DNA of 64,000 nt, taken from contig JAXHMB010000003.1 of NCBI GenBank assembly GCA_034521755.1, positions 124,001 to 188,000 on the forward strand, in the 5' to 3' direction. The position numbers and the translations under genes were made by a program. This document shows positions 16,530 to 25,897 of the stretch, piece by piece (the stretch's first letter is position 1; every line of letters starts with the position of its first letter). Below the pieces are notes generated by a model. The model had not been told where the DNA came from. It did no database searches and was given only the letters and a program-made list of their open reading frames with translations. Source of the DNA: JAXHMB01 sp034521755 (GTDB lineage: Bacteria; Bacteroidota; Rhodothermia; Balneolales; Balneolaceae).

Positions 16530-17854
16530 AGGCTGGCCAATTCTTGTCGGACATCCCTTTCAATCACTAACCCAAGCTCATAGGCCGCTCCCAGAGATTC
16601 TTTAAAGTATGGTTCTGCTTTTTCATGCATACCATTAGCTTTGTAAATCTTGGCCATATGATATGCGGGAACAGGCTCATAAGTTTGTCCCTCTACATGA
16701 TTTTGAACAATCTCTAAGGCTTTTTCGTGATTACCTTGATGAAAATAAGTCCATGCCTGTAAGTCATAAACCTGGGGACTTGGACGATTCTCAAGTTCTT
16801 TTTTTACGAGCTCCATCGCCCATTGTGTATCTTTGAGCTGAGAGCTGGCTGCAATATCAATTAAATAGGCATCATACATTCCAAAATAGGCGGGTTTTTT
16901 AGCTTCCTCTACAAAAGATCTGAGATATGCCAATTTCTGTTCCTCATTGCCCTGGTATTCTGCTATTTCAGCAAGCGTTAATTTTACATCCGGAGATTGT
17001 AGCTGTTCATCAACAAATTCCAAGATCTTGGTTGCTAACGTAAAATTCTTGTCATGTGCATATGCAATCCATGCCAGACCTTGCAGGCTGTGCAAATAAG
17101 AACCACTGGTATTTTCTCCTTCCAGTGCTTTAATGTAATGAGCATATGACTCCTGGATTCTATTTGCATGACCATACATATCACCAAGGTTACTATTCGA
17201 CCATGCCGTCAAATTTGCGTTATATGCTACCCGTTCTGCTGCTTGTTCCATGAATTTAATAGCCGCATCCAAATCTCCCTCGTAATCTTTGTACTTTGAT
17301 TTTCGTGTCAGATATGAGAAACTACTTTCGTTTGAGAGACGATCAAGATTTTTTTGGGCCAAGTTATAATCTCCCCGCTCCATCATTACATCAAAAAGCA
17401 ACGCATAGCTGGCTTGTTTTTCATAGCCTATTTCAAGTGCATCAAAAGCATATTTTTGGGCCTTTTTAAACTGATGCTTGGATATAGAAAGCTGAGCCAA
17501 AGCCTGCAATATTTCAGGTGTCTTACCGCCGGGTGCATTTAACGCTACATTATATAAGACTGTCAGCATTATGCAGATCAGTAATATCTTTGGTGATTCT
17601 AAATCGTTTATTATAAGCAGCAGCAAGTTTTGCACTATAAGTCATACTATTGGGTGAATGTTGAAGCTTCTCGTGCCAGAAGCCGATACTTTTATTTACA
17701 TCTTCCAGATCTGTTGAAGCTTTTAAAGAATCCTTGATGTTAAATATTTTTCTATGTTTTTTTCTTTAACTGTAAGGCTGCTTTCATTTGTTGTACAATT
17801 CACTGCCAAGCTTAAGCCTGCTACTGCCAGAACGATATATTTGAACTTTCTCAT
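16526..17854 (-). pseudogene. TPR-repeat lipoprotein-like protein, two frameshifts
   Basis: The largest open part gives about 355 residues of tetratricopeptide-like repeats (for example AQLSISKHQFKKAQKYAFDA, and YHMAKIYKANGMHEKAEPYF near the end). The true N-terminus is upstream: MRKFKYIVLAVAGLSLAVNC, a signal peptide with a possible lipobox cysteine. The frame shifts in a seven-base homopolymer at 17757-17763 (then HRKIFNIKDSLKASTDLEDV in the next frame) and again near 17551-17558 (HNADSL joining to YNVALNAPGG). Both joins restore sensible sequence, so the gene is probably intact in the organism. It is downstream of two DUF4331 genes, past a terminator. Confidence 0.75.
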
Positions 17855-17886
17855 AGCTTTACTGTTATTCGTTAATTTGATTTTTT

Positions 17887-17918
17887 AAAAAAGCCCGAAG
17901 CGGATCAACACTCCGGGC
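17887..17918 (-). terminator. Intrinsic terminator after the DUF4331 pair
   Basis: On the minus strand GCCCGGAGTG-TTGATC-CGCTTCGGGC forms a 10-bp stem with two G-U pairs, followed by six U residues. Confidence 0.9.
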
Positions 17919-17939
17919 ATAAAGGTTTAACTTAAATAA

Positions 17940-18482
17940 TTATTGATGATCAGGAGCCAGATATGGAAAAGTATTCAGAAACTGTCTGTCGTTACTGTCG
18001 ACATTGTCTGATGTAAGTCCCGGATTTTCTGATCCGTCCGGACCACCGAAAATGAGCAACAATTCTACATCAATCTCATCATCACTCAGGTTATTTCCGG
18101 TAAGCACATTTTGTCCATCGAAAAATGTAGTCACTCCACTGGTAGCAACATTCAGTACGTCGTTAGAGAGCAATGTTGTAAATGTAGTGGCATCTTGTCC
18201 TAATGCGTTTTGTGTATAATTAGGATTCAGTGCCAACAACCTGTCTTCAAACGATTGCTGATATGCCGTTTCCATATTACCGGGGATGGTAGTATTGAAT
18301 GCATTCTTGTTATTTCCACCTGTCACAAATACCGTATTAATGGCCGGGCGACCTACTTGGTCACTCTGGCTAAACTGGGTGTCTGCAGATACGGGTGGAT
18401 TGGAATTATTATTGTTTCCACAACCTATAAGTAATAAGCTGGATGTCAGTACTAATAAGGTATATAGTTTGATATTCTTCAT
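17940..18482 (-). CDS. DUF4331-family lipoprotein
   Basis: Starting at MKNIKLYTLLVLTSSLLLIGC, the protein has 180 residues with a clean lipoprotein signal (LIGC, Cys21) and a Ser/Asn-rich linker. The body (RPAINTVFVTGGNNKNAFN near the front, then FLNTFPYLAPDHQ at the end) looks like the C-terminal half of DUF4331. The longer upstream reading to 18548 lacks sense before this methionine. It follows the N-terminal-half protein by 34 nt, so the domain seems divided over two secreted proteins. Function unknown; DUF4331 is found in exported proteins. Confidence 0.75.
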   Translation of the reverse strand: MKNIKLYTLLVLTSSLLLIGCGNNNNSNPPVSADTQFSQSDQVGRPAINTVFVTGGNNKNAFNTTIPGNMETAYQQSFEDRLLALNPNYTQNALGQDATTFTTLLSNDVLNVATSGVTTFFDGQNVLTGNNLSDDEIDVELLLIFGGPDGSENPGLTSDNVDSNDRQFLNTFPYLAPDHQ

Positions 18483-18516
18483 AATATTGGATGTGTAAGT
18501 TTTAAATTCGTTAGGT

Positions 18517-19179
18517 CTATTGCGCTGTATTTGATGTAGCCCAAACATTCAATTTTCCGGAACTAGGACTTGGCAGTTGAGACTTAGGAACCTCGATCAC
18601 TACCGCCATCACATTAGTACCGGCAAAAGTATCTTGACCGGGATCTCTAAACTGAGACTCGTTGCCTGCCAGAATATCCTGAAAGCGGACAAAGTCGAAA
18701 TAGAAAGGATCATCACGTGGGCCTGCAAAAAGACTTACGCCATTATTGGTACCAACATTGGCAGTTTCTCCAGCACCTGTAATTTTAACTTTTGTCCTTG
18801 GGGCATCAAGGTTCACTCTCCCTGATGTACCTGTTGTGAGAGGTGCGGCCGGTCCATAGGCATAGGCTTCTCCATCATCAAAAACAACTTGAATAACCTG
18901 ATCTTCAATCAAATCGCCGTCTCCGTCGATATTGATTTCAATCATGACATTCTCGTCAAAAGTTGCATTCTGAGTGGCAGCCGGATCCATAAGTCCCTGA
19001 GTATTTACAGCAAATACGAGATTGCTATTATTAGCCGGGCTTCTAAATGAATATAGATCAGTAATGTCTGTGCTGGTACCCTCAACTGCCGGGGCATCTA
19101 TATGGTCTGCAGCAAAAATGCCTACAGCTCCAATAGCAATAACAACAGCGCTGATCATAAGTAGTTTTTTAAAGTTCAT
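18517..19179 (-). CDS. DUF4331-family secreted protein
   Basis: A 220-residue protein with a signal peptide (MNFKKLLMISAVVIAIGAVGIFA) followed by ADHIDAPAVEG and TDITDLYSF, the hallmark start of DUF4331. A predicted beta-rich region follows, ending in KLNVWATS. It appears to be the N-terminal half of the family and its partner lipoprotein downstream the C-terminal half. The pair is transcribed away from the RND permease and ends at a strong terminator. Confidence 0.78.
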   Translation of the reverse strand: MNFKKLLMISAVVIAIGAVGIFAADHIDAPAVEGTSTDITDLYSFRSPANNSNLVFAVNTQGLMDPAATQNATFDENVMIEINIDGDGDLIEDQVIQVVFDDGEAYAYGPAAPLTTGTSGRVNLDAPRTKVKITGAGETANVGTNNGVSLFAGPRDDPFYFDFVRFQDILAGNESQFRDPGQDTFAGTNVMAVVIEVPKSQLPSPSSGKLNVWATSNTAQ

Positions 19180-19329
19180 AATAGTGATAGATTTAATTTG
19201 GATTTCTGTAAAGATTTAACCGATTTATTACTAAGTACGCCAAATGTTCAGGATTGGATTTATTTTGATTGAAATAATTTTTTAGAGCCATAATCGGAAT
19301 TACACCCTTTCAATTATGGTTAAGGCCAT

Positions 19330-20511
19330 TTGAATCGTCAGACCGAACTTTTTATAACAGCTTTAGTGAAAAAACTTTCAGAAATACTTCAGTCAAACCC
19401 ACGAATTGTTCTTGGGCTATTCCTAATCTTAGTAGCTGGAGCTTTCTATCCTGCCCTTCAAATTAAGACAGACTTCAATCTTGAAAATTTCTTCCCTGAA
19501 GATGATCCAACAATAGACGATTATGAGAAACTTGAAAGAGAGTTTGGACGGGATGACAATACCATCATGGTAGGATTTAAAGACGACTCTTTGTTCTCTG
19601 AAAAAGTACTGTCGGATTTACAAGCCATCACCGATTCACTGGAAAAAGTTAAAAATGTACAGAAAGTAAGAAGCTTGTGGTCTGCCACACAGATTACTAC
19701 CCGGGGAAACAGGCTCAACTTTGATCCCTATCTTGAAAACCTGTCTCTGGATTGGAAAAACCTAAAAGACATTCAAGAAGAGCTCACAAAAGACCCTTTT
19801 ACAGAAAGTTTTTTGGTGAATAAGGCGGGAAATGTTACGGCGTTCTATATCGAGATTGCCAAAGGGAAGAATAATTTTTCAGTACGAGAAGATATCATTG
19901 ACGAACTCCAGCGAATTCTTGATCCCTACAAAAAAAGATATGAATTCAAGATCTCAGGCATTCCTCACTACCGCAACCAGTATGTGCATTATCTAAATGA
20001 TGAAATCCTTTTTTATATCACCCTTTCATCAGTACTCATCATCATCTTGCTGTGGGGCCTTTATCGAAGTATACCGGGCATTGTTATCCCAATGATTGTA
20101 GTCTGGTTCACTATTCTCTTTGCACTAGCCGTAATGCAGTTAACAGGAGGTTATTTTGAGGTAATGACCAGTACGATCGCACCCATTCTATTGTGCGTGG
20201 GTATTGCAGATTCCATACACATGATTTCCAAGTATGATGATGCTCGTGTTCAGGGGCTTAACAAGAAGAATGCTATTACCGAAATGCTGCAGACCTTGGG
20301 CAGTGCTACCTTCTTAACCAGTATTACTACTGCTATTGGTTTTGGCACGCTTATAACCAGCAATATCGTTCCAATGAAGCGTTTTGGAATTTATACCGCT
20401 GTCGGTGTGATGATTGCTTACCTGGTAACAATATTCTTACTTCCATCCAGCCTCAAAATCACCAACATTAACAAAGTATTCAGCGACAAGAGTGACCGCG
20501 TTTTTGAGTGA
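19330..20511 (+). CDS. RND/MMPL-family permease, N-terminal half
   Basis: Inner-membrane transporter of the RND superfamily. Residues about 23-40 form TM1, then a large periplasmic loop (LQIKTDFNLENFFPEDDPTI), then a five-helix SSD-like block from about 220 to 380 containing GGYFEVMTSTIAPILLCVGIAD-type sequence. I use a TTG start preceded by TAAGG; a GTG twelve codons later is the alternative. The frame ends at TGA and the very next codon is an ATG in the same frame that opens the second half. One base change (TGA to TGG) would give a single protein of about 784 residues. Confidence 0.8.
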   Translation: MNRQTELFITALVKKLSEILQSNPRIVLGLFLILVAGAFYPALQIKTDFNLENFFPEDDPTIDDYEKLEREFGRDDNTIMVGFKDDSLFSEKVLSDLQAITDSLEKVKNVQKVRSLWSATQITTRGNRLNFDPYLENLSLDWKNLKDIQEELTKDPFTESFLVNKAGNVTAFYIEIAKGKNNFSVREDIIDELQRILDPYKKRYEFKISGIPHYRNQYVHYLNDEILFYITLSSVLIIILLWGLYRSIPGIVIPMIVVWFTILFALAVMQLTGGYFEVMTSTIAPILLCVGIADSIHMISKYDDARVQGLNKKNAITEMLQTLGSATFLTSITTAIGFGTLITSNIVPMKRFGIYTAVGVMIAYLVTIFLLPSSLKITNINKVFSDKSDRVFE

Positions 20512-21684
20512 ATGAAAAATTTTCTCGGCCATGTATCTGACTTCAATCAAAGAAACTATAAGAAGATTACGGTTGGAGGCTTACTTCTAACGTTAATAAT
20601 TGGTGGAGGTATTTATTTTCTTAAAGTAAACGGTAAGGTCTTTGACGAGCTCAGTGAAGATACCAAACCCATACAGGACGCCCGTTTCTTTTCTGAGAAC
20701 CTATCTTCTCCTTTCCCTATGGAGTTCATCATTGATACAGGCATCCAAAATGGTATATCCAACCCTGAATTTTTAGAGCAACTGAATAAGTTTACCAGTC
20801 ACCTGGAGACATACCCTGAAGTTCAACGAGTAACTTCTTTCAATACACTTATTAAGGAAGTTCATGAAGTGATGGCTCCCGAAAAAGCAACACTGCATCC
20901 GCTTCCTCAAAATGAGCAGCTGCTGGCGCAATATCAGCTGTTACTGGAAGTTAGCGATACTGATTTTCTTGAACGAGTGGCTGACTTCAACTATCAACAA
21001 ATTAGAATTGCAGCTCAAATTGAAGATGCCGGTTCTTATCGAGTTACCCAGATTAGAGACTCTGTTCAAGCTTATCTCAACAATAATTTTCCTGAATCGG
21101 AGATTACCATCACCGGTTCAACCATTCTCAGTGCAGATTTGAACAATAAAATTGTGAACTCACTCTTCAAAAGTATCTTATTGGCTTTTGTACTCATCTC
21201 GGCAATAATGGCCTTTTTGTTTAGAAATGTGCGAATGATTTTTATCTCGCTTGTGCCAAATATTCTTCCCTTGATCATGGTAGCCGGAATTATGGGATTC
21301 ACAGGTATTGATATAAAATCTTCAACTGCCGTAATTTTCACCATTGCTTTTGGAATTGCTGTTGATGACTCCATTCACTATCTGGCAAGGCTGCGAGTAG
21401 AAATGAAGCGCGGAAGGACACTGGATGAAGCTCTACGGCTTACAACTATTAAAACAGGGAAGGCAATTGTTGTCACCAGTCTCATTTTGCTGGCAGGCTT
21501 TGGCACCCTGCTTACCAGTGTCTTTTCATCTACGGTGTACATGGGTCTACTGGTCTGCATAACCGTTTTTGGGGCACTACTTGCAGACTTGCTTCTACTG
21601 CCCTCTTTATTCTATTGGATCCGGCCCAAATTCTATTTCGCTAAAGAAGAGCACTTACATGGTCCCAAATCTGGTCCTGAATAA
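20512..21684 (+). CDS. RND/MMPL-family permease, C-terminal half
   Basis: A 390-residue second repeat of the same transporter: TM helix at 20-35, a periplasmic loop with LSEDTKPIQDARFFSEN, and a second helical block (about 218-375) with AVIFTIAFGIAVDDSIHYLA. The Asp pair in that helix matches the proton-relay position of RND proteins. Because it starts at the codon right after an in-frame TGA of the first half, it is either translated by coupling as a separate subunit or is the rest of one interrupted gene. Its 3' end overlaps the convergent tmk by 44 nt. Confidence 0.8.
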   Translation: MKNFLGHVSDFNQRNYKKITVGGLLLTLIIGGGIYFLKVNGKVFDELSEDTKPIQDARFFSENLSSPFPMEFIIDTGIQNGISNPEFLEQLNKFTSHLETYPEVQRVTSFNTLIKEVHEVMAPEKATLHPLPQNEQLLAQYQLLLEVSDTDFLERVADFNYQQIRIAAQIEDAGSYRVTQIRDSVQAYLNNNFPESEITITGSTILSADLNNKIVNSLFKSILLAFVLISAIMAFLFRNVRMIFISLVPNILPLIMVAGIMGFTGIDIKSSTAVIFTIAFGIAVDDSIHYLARLRVEMKRGRTLDEALRLTTIKTGKAIVVTSLILLAGFGTLLTSVFSSTVYMGLLVCITVFGALLADLLLLPSLFYWIRPKFYFAKEEHLHGPKSGPE

Positions 21685-22243
21685 TCTCTTTTGGCTTCTC
21701 AGCATCAAGAGTAATAAATCGTTTTTCAGATTCCGCCAGCTTATCAAAACCCTCTACCACTTTTTGGTAAAAATCTTTCCCTGAGCGTTCCATGCGGTCT
21801 TTTTCCTTTTGAGCTGTTCGTTTCTCTGCTTGTTCTACAGACAGCCTCATATAGAAGGTCAAATTCGGCTCACGTTGATGACTGGCGATGGTGTTAATCT
21901 CATTGATATAATCGATAGGTACTGATTCCCTTCCGTATCCCTGATAAGCAGTAGTAGAATCATAAAAACGATCCAGTATTACTACAGTTCCTTCCTCGAG
22001 TAGTGGAATAACTTTTTCGGCAACTAACTGAGACCGGGCAGCTGAAAACAGCAATAACTCCGTAACAGGATTAATTTTTTGATTGGCATCCAATAGTATA
22101 GATCGAATACGTTCAGATATCTCTGAACCTCCAGGCTCCCTGAAAACTCGGACTGTATGTCCGGCTTCCTTAAGTCTTTTTCTCAGGAATTCAATTTGTG
22201 TAGACTTGCCACTCCCATCAATCCCTTCAAATGATATTAACAC
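21641..22243 (-). CDS. tmk: Thymidylate kinase
   Basis: Phosphorylates dTMP to dTDP with ATP. The 200 residues contain the P-loop FEGIDGSGKSTQ (5-16), the DR(F/Y) motif DRFYDSTTAYQG and the lid region around RTAQKEKDRME. Normal length and intact. It overlaps tail-to-tail with the RND permease, and no terminator is visible between them. Confidence 0.96.
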   Translation of the reverse strand: MLISFEGIDGSGKSTQIEFLRKRLKEAGHTVRVFREPGGSEISERIRSILLDANQKINPVTELLLFSAARSQLVAEKVIPLLEEGTVVILDRFYDSTTAYQGYGRESVPIDYINEINTIASHQREPNLTFYMRLSVEQAEKRTAQKEKDRMERSGKDFYQKVVEGFDKLAESEKRFITLDAEKPKEIIQDQIWDHVSALL

Positions 22244-22318
22244 GTGATCTTTATTTTGATTATTTATTCAACAAAAGAATATAATAATCATCTGCTTGGC
22301 ATCGAATTGCTTTTTACA

Positions 22319-22344
22319 ACAAAAAAGGCCGATGATTTCGACCT
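22319..22344 (-). terminator. Intrinsic terminator after the PspC-domain gene
   Basis: On the minus strand AGGTCGA-AATCA-TCGGCCT forms a 7-bp stem (one G-U) followed by six U residues, 22 nt after the stop codon. Confidence 0.75.
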
Positions 22345-22365
22345 CTCAAATTCAGTACATCCATC

Positions 22366-23061
22366 TTAAAAATCGAAGTCATCCATAAGTTCCGGCGGTT
22401 CTTTATCAAGCACAATCATTAGAGCAATATAAACTAGTATAGGAGATCCCCATCCGACCAATGTAGTAATCACAAATAATAACCTAATTACAGTTGGACT
22501 TATACCAAAATAGCGACCCAGGCCACCACATACCCCTGCCCACTTTTTATTGGTTCGGGATTTATACAATTTTTTAGACTGCTTAAGTGCAAAACTATCA
22601 TAATTGATGCTTTTGGATCCGGATTTCTTCTTGCTTTTGGAGGAACCGCCAAACAGATCATTCTCAAGACTAAAGTCTTCATCTTCATCATAATCTCCGA
22701 AATCAAATTCGAAGCGTTCTTTTTTCTTCTGGGCCTTCTCTTGTTTCTTAACTTTCTTACGGTCACCTACCAGAAACCCAAACCCAACGAGTGTCACAAG
22801 TGCGCCCCCAATAAAAGGCAGTGCTTCTACCAAGTCAGTTAAATCAGGACCAATAGCCAAACCTAGCGTTTGAATTAGAAAAAGCATGCCAACAAAAAAC
22901 ATTGCGATGCCTGTGATCGTCGCAAAGTTCCAAATATTAGTATTTGCTTTTTTTTCTTCCTCAAGAAATTCCTGCATGGTAGACTGAAGCTCATGGTCTT
23001 CAAACTCCATCATGGAATCAAGGTTTGAATGTTTGATATGTTCTTTTGTTTTCTCAGCCAT
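22366..23061 (-). CDS. PspC-domain membrane protein
   Basis: A 231-residue protein. An acidic N-terminus is followed by two hydrophobic segments (about 43-65 and 78-97). A charged middle runs KKQEKAQKKKERFEFDFGDY, and the C-terminal PspC domain (about 165-222) has SRTNKKWAGVCGGLGRYFGI and a final membrane helix. PspC domains belong to the phage-shock envelope-stress response, but no pspA or pspB is near, so its stress role is an inference. It has its own terminator. Confidence 0.85.
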   Translation of the reverse strand: MAEKTKEHIKHSNLDSMMEFEDHELQSTMQEFLEEEKKANTNIWNFATITGIAMFFVGMLFLIQTLGLAIGPDLTDLVEALPFIGGALVTLVGFGFLVGDRKKVKKQEKAQKKKERFEFDFGDYDEDEDFSLENDLFGGSSKSKKKSGSKSINYDSFALKQSKKLYKSRTNKKWAGVCGGLGRYFGISPTVIRLLFVITTLVGWGSPILVYIALMIVLDKEPPELMDDFDF

Positions 23062-23123
23062 ATTCTAAATTTTTTGCCCTATTTGTAATAATCTACGAAA
23101 CTTCCGCACTCTTGTTACAATAT

Positions 23124-23693
23124 TTATTCAATCACATGCTCTTCTGTAATAATTTTTGATAGCGGAACATCAAACTCTTCAACGGGGATTTCTGATACCA
23201 GACAATCATCAAAAAGCAGGCCTATTGTAGAACATGAGACTTTATTTAAAAATCGATCATAAAATCCCTTTCCATATCCAATTCGATTTTTTTTATAATC
23301 CCCGCCTGCCATAGGCACAATAACCAAATCCATCTCATCGGGCTCTGCTGTTTTTCCTTTTGCGGGTTCAAGTACTCCCCATTTATTTTCCTGCAAAGCA
23401 CTAAACTCATTTAAAAAAGTATGAGAGAGCGTTCCATCATCAAAATTGGTAACCGGAACTACCACCCTTTTTTTCGCAGTAAGTAAGTGCTTGATTAATG
23501 GAAGTGTATTTACCTCATTCCGCTTGTTCAAAGACACATAACAATGAATGATTTCAGCTTCTCTAAATTCGGGCTGGATCTTAAGCTTATTAATAATTTT
23601 TTGAGACTTATACTGGTAATCCTTTTCACTGAAAGCTTCTCTCCGTGAAAGAAGTTGCTGCCTCAATTCCTGCTTTTGTTCAGCAATACTCAA
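23124..23693 (-). CDS. fthC: 5-formyltetrahydrofolate cyclo-ligase
   Basis: ATP-dependent conversion of 5-formyl-THF to 5,10-methenyl-THF. The 189 residues end in the diagnostic VIVPMAGGDYKKNRIGYGKG-FYDRFL block (about 130-155), and the N-terminus has the KQELRQQLLSRREAFS helix typical of the family. It starts one base before the BshC stop region in a three-gene run (nuclease-bshC-fthC). Confidence 0.95.
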   Translation of the reverse strand: MSIAEQKQELRQQLLSRREAFSEKDYQYKSQKIINKLKIQPEFREAEIIHCYVSLNKRNEVNTLPLIKHLLTAKKRVVVPVTNFDDGTLSHTFLNEFSALQENKWGVLEPAKGKTAEPDEMDLVIVPMAGGDYKKNRIGYGKGFYDRFLNKVSCSTIGLLFDDCLVSEIPVEEFDVPLSKIITEEHVIE

Positions 23694-23694
23694 A

Positions 23695-25311
23695 TTACAG
23701 ATAAATTAGTTTATGATTCGCAAAGTCATCTTCAGAGTCCAGGCTATCAAGCACACGGTCCCAAATGTCATTGCCATATTTATTCATAAAATAAATGCCC
23801 GAAATCGTTCGCTCTTGCAATGTTCGGTTGGGAAACAGGTGATTTTGTATGCGTCTTATCCTTTTAAGCTGCGTTTCTTCCTGTGCTTTAACCGACCGGT
23901 AAACTTTACCTTTTAGTTTGTCTAATTCATTACTAAAAACTTGATGGGCTTTCTCTGCTGCTGCCTCTAAGGTAGGATCAATCTGAGCAATATTTGAGAT
24001 TGGTTTTTCAGACACCGATTCGATATTACCTTGCCATGAATCAAAAACAGCTTCTATATCTGTCTGCTCAGTACGCTCTACAAATTGTGATTCAAGATCT
24101 TCAATACGCTGTCCAAACTCCTGCATTTCAAAAGGCACTTCTCCCATTATCCGATCTATGGCAGGTTCTATCAATGTAGCACTTAGCCTTGGAAAAATAA
24201 CAGGCATCTTCATATCAAACTGATGATAAAAAGTTTTCATCTGTCCATAATAGGCGATCTCACCGGGTCCGGCGACATAACCGAGTGTAGGAAGCATCTG
24301 ATCCTGCATAACAGGACGCAGAAATACATTGGGAGAAAAAAGCTCCGGAGTTTCATCAATTTCTGCAATCAGTTCATCACTAGTCCACTCTTGACCTGAA
24401 TCCGTTTTCCAGCCGTCCCCATTTCTTGAAATCTTGACCCGGCCGGAATCCTCATCCAGGTAAAAAAGATTAGAGTCATACAATGTAACCTGCTGCGAAA
24501 ACTTTTTGCTTATGGCGTCAGTCTGTTCCTGTAAAGCAGTTCGAATTTTATCGGCTTGTGCAATCGCCGACTTCATACATTCCCGGGTCATTTGCTTTAT
24601 TTCGGGGTGATTACTACCGGCAATCACTAATCCATGCTTGGAAAATAAATCAGCAATAAAGCCGCCAAAAGCATGATCAAAACGCTTTCCCTCAGCAAAA
24701 TTACGATCCAAAACTTCCCAGAGCTTATCCGTGAAATCGGTATTAAACTGTGCCTCTTTAACTTCTTCTTTCAGCTTGTTAATTGCAGAAGAATATTGCA
24801 TCTCAGCAACCGGAGGCAGCGCACCATTTTTTGCAGGCAAAGAAAAGGTCTGTGGATTATCACCATTGATAACTGCTATGGACCGAATTTCCTCATAGTC
24901 ATGATCTTCATCAGCGAGCCAAAAGACGGGCACCACAGGCTTTCCGGTCTTTTTTTCAATTTTATTCGCAAGGTGAATAGTGCTTATAGTCTTCAATATG
25001 GTGTACAATGGACCGCTATAAACTCCAAGCTGTTGTCCGGTGACAATGGCAAGGGCGTCTTTTTCTTTTAGCCTGTCCAGATTCTTGAGCGCTTCTTCAT
25101 GAACATTGTAGGTCTTATTAATTCTTCTAAGCAGGCTAATGGATGTGGAGCGATCATTGCTAAAATCGAAAGAAGAAATCCTTGACTCTATATCTGTTTC
25201 TGAAAAAGGATTAGTCTCATAGAAACTTGTCAGCTTCTCAAAATCAGAAACATAGGTTTTAAATAAGTCAGAGAATGGCAGTTCTTGAAATGAGAAGTCT
25301 TTGATTAGCAA
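23695..25311 (-). CDS. bshC: Bacillithiol biosynthesis protein BshC
   Basis: Putative cysteine-adding enzyme of bacillithiol synthesis. The 538 residues match the family. TGQQLGVYSGPLYTILKTI (about 94-112), PVFWLADEDHDYEEI, YVAGPGEIAYYGQMKTFY and the C-terminal RIRRIQNHLFPNRTLQER are typical blocks, with a coiled-coil stretch near 440-490. It indicates that the organism uses bacillithiol as low-molecular-weight thiol, as in Bacillota and many FCB bacteria. bshA and bshB are not in the window. Confidence 0.93.
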   Translation of the reverse strand: MLIKDFSFQELPFSDLFKTYVSDFEKLTSFYETNPFSETDIESRISSFDFSNDRSTSISLLRRINKTYNVHEEALKNLDRLKEKDALAIVTGQQLGVYSGPLYTILKTISTIHLANKIEKKTGKPVVPVFWLADEDHDYEEIRSIAVINGDNPQTFSLPAKNGALPPVAEMQYSSAINKLKEEVKEAQFNTDFTDKLWEVLDRNFAEGKRFDHAFGGFIADLFSKHGLVIAGSNHPEIKQMTRECMKSAIAQADKIRTALQEQTDAISKKFSQQVTLYDSNLFYLDEDSGRVKISRNGDGWKTDSGQEWTSDELIAEIDETPELFSPNVFLRPVMQDQMLPTLGYVAGPGEIAYYGQMKTFYHQFDMKMPVIFPRLSATLIEPAIDRIMGEVPFEMQEFGQRIEDLESQFVERTEQTDIEAVFDSWQGNIESVSEKPISNIAQIDPTLEAAAEKAHQVFSNELDKLKGKVYRSVKAQEETQLKRIRRIQNHLFPNRTLQERTISGIYFMNKYGNDIWDRVLDSLDSEDDFANHKLIYL

Positions 25312-25315
25312 ACTG

Positions 25316-25897
25316 TTACCCTTTCAGTTTTTGAATCTCATCCCGTAAACGGGCAGCCTTTTCATAGTTTTCGGTATCAATGGCAGTCTGTAACTCACTC
25401 TGAAGCTTTTCCAGTTTCGACATCTCTGCGGGTGGTTCTGTATCACCAGCCACTGCTTTGCCGGACATGCCTTCTTCGCCAGCTTGTTCTTCTGAAACGA
25501 TACCTGCCTCATCCAGAATTTTACTTTCTACAAAAATAGGAGCATCAAACCTTACGGCTAATGCTATAGCATCACTTGGACGAGCATCCTGTTCCATCTG
25601 CTCTCCATTGTTGCTATAAATAATTTGTGCAAAAAAAGTGCCTTCACTCAGATCATTTATAAATATCTGATTGATATCAGCGCCAAATGTCTGAATTACA
25701 TTCTTTAAAAGATCATGGGTCATAGGTCGGGGCGGTTTGATATGCTCCAGCTCTAGGGCAATGGCTTGAGCCTCGAAAGTACCTATTATAATAGGAAGCC
25801 TTCTATTTCCTTCAATCTCATTTAATATAAGTGCATATGCACCACCGCTGCTGGGACTTGTTGATAACCCCAATATGTCCATCTGAATCTTACTCAA
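25316..25897 (-). CDS. Bifunctional nuclease family protein (DUF151) with UVR motif
   Basis: The 193 residues consist of the DUF151/BFN domain (about 1-135; LGLSTSPSSGGAYALIL, RPSDAIALAVRFDAPIFV) and a C-terminal UvrB/UvrC-type motif (ELQTAIDTENYEKAARLRDE). This two-part architecture is common in Bacteroidota and Chlorobi. DUF151 proteins have been reported to have RNase and DNase activity; the role here is unknown. It is the first gene of a run with bshC 5 nt downstream. Confidence 0.9.
   Translation of the reverse strand: MSKIQMDILGLSTSPSSGGAYALILNEIEGNRRLPIIIGTFEAQAIALELEHIKPPRPMTHDLLKNVIQTFGADINQIFINDLSEGTFFAQIIYSNNGEQMEQDARPSDAIALAVRFDAPIFVESKILDEAGIVSEEQAGEEGMSGKAVAGDTEPPAEMSKLEKLQSELQTAIDTENYEKAARLRDEIQKLKG

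Noticed and set aside
20509..20511. UGA recoded as tryptophan or selenocysteine in the RND permease
   Set aside because: UGA is used as an ordinary stop by several genes here (trpF, trpL, nuoH-adjacent genes) and no SECIS-like hairpin follows; a point change or natural split is simpler.
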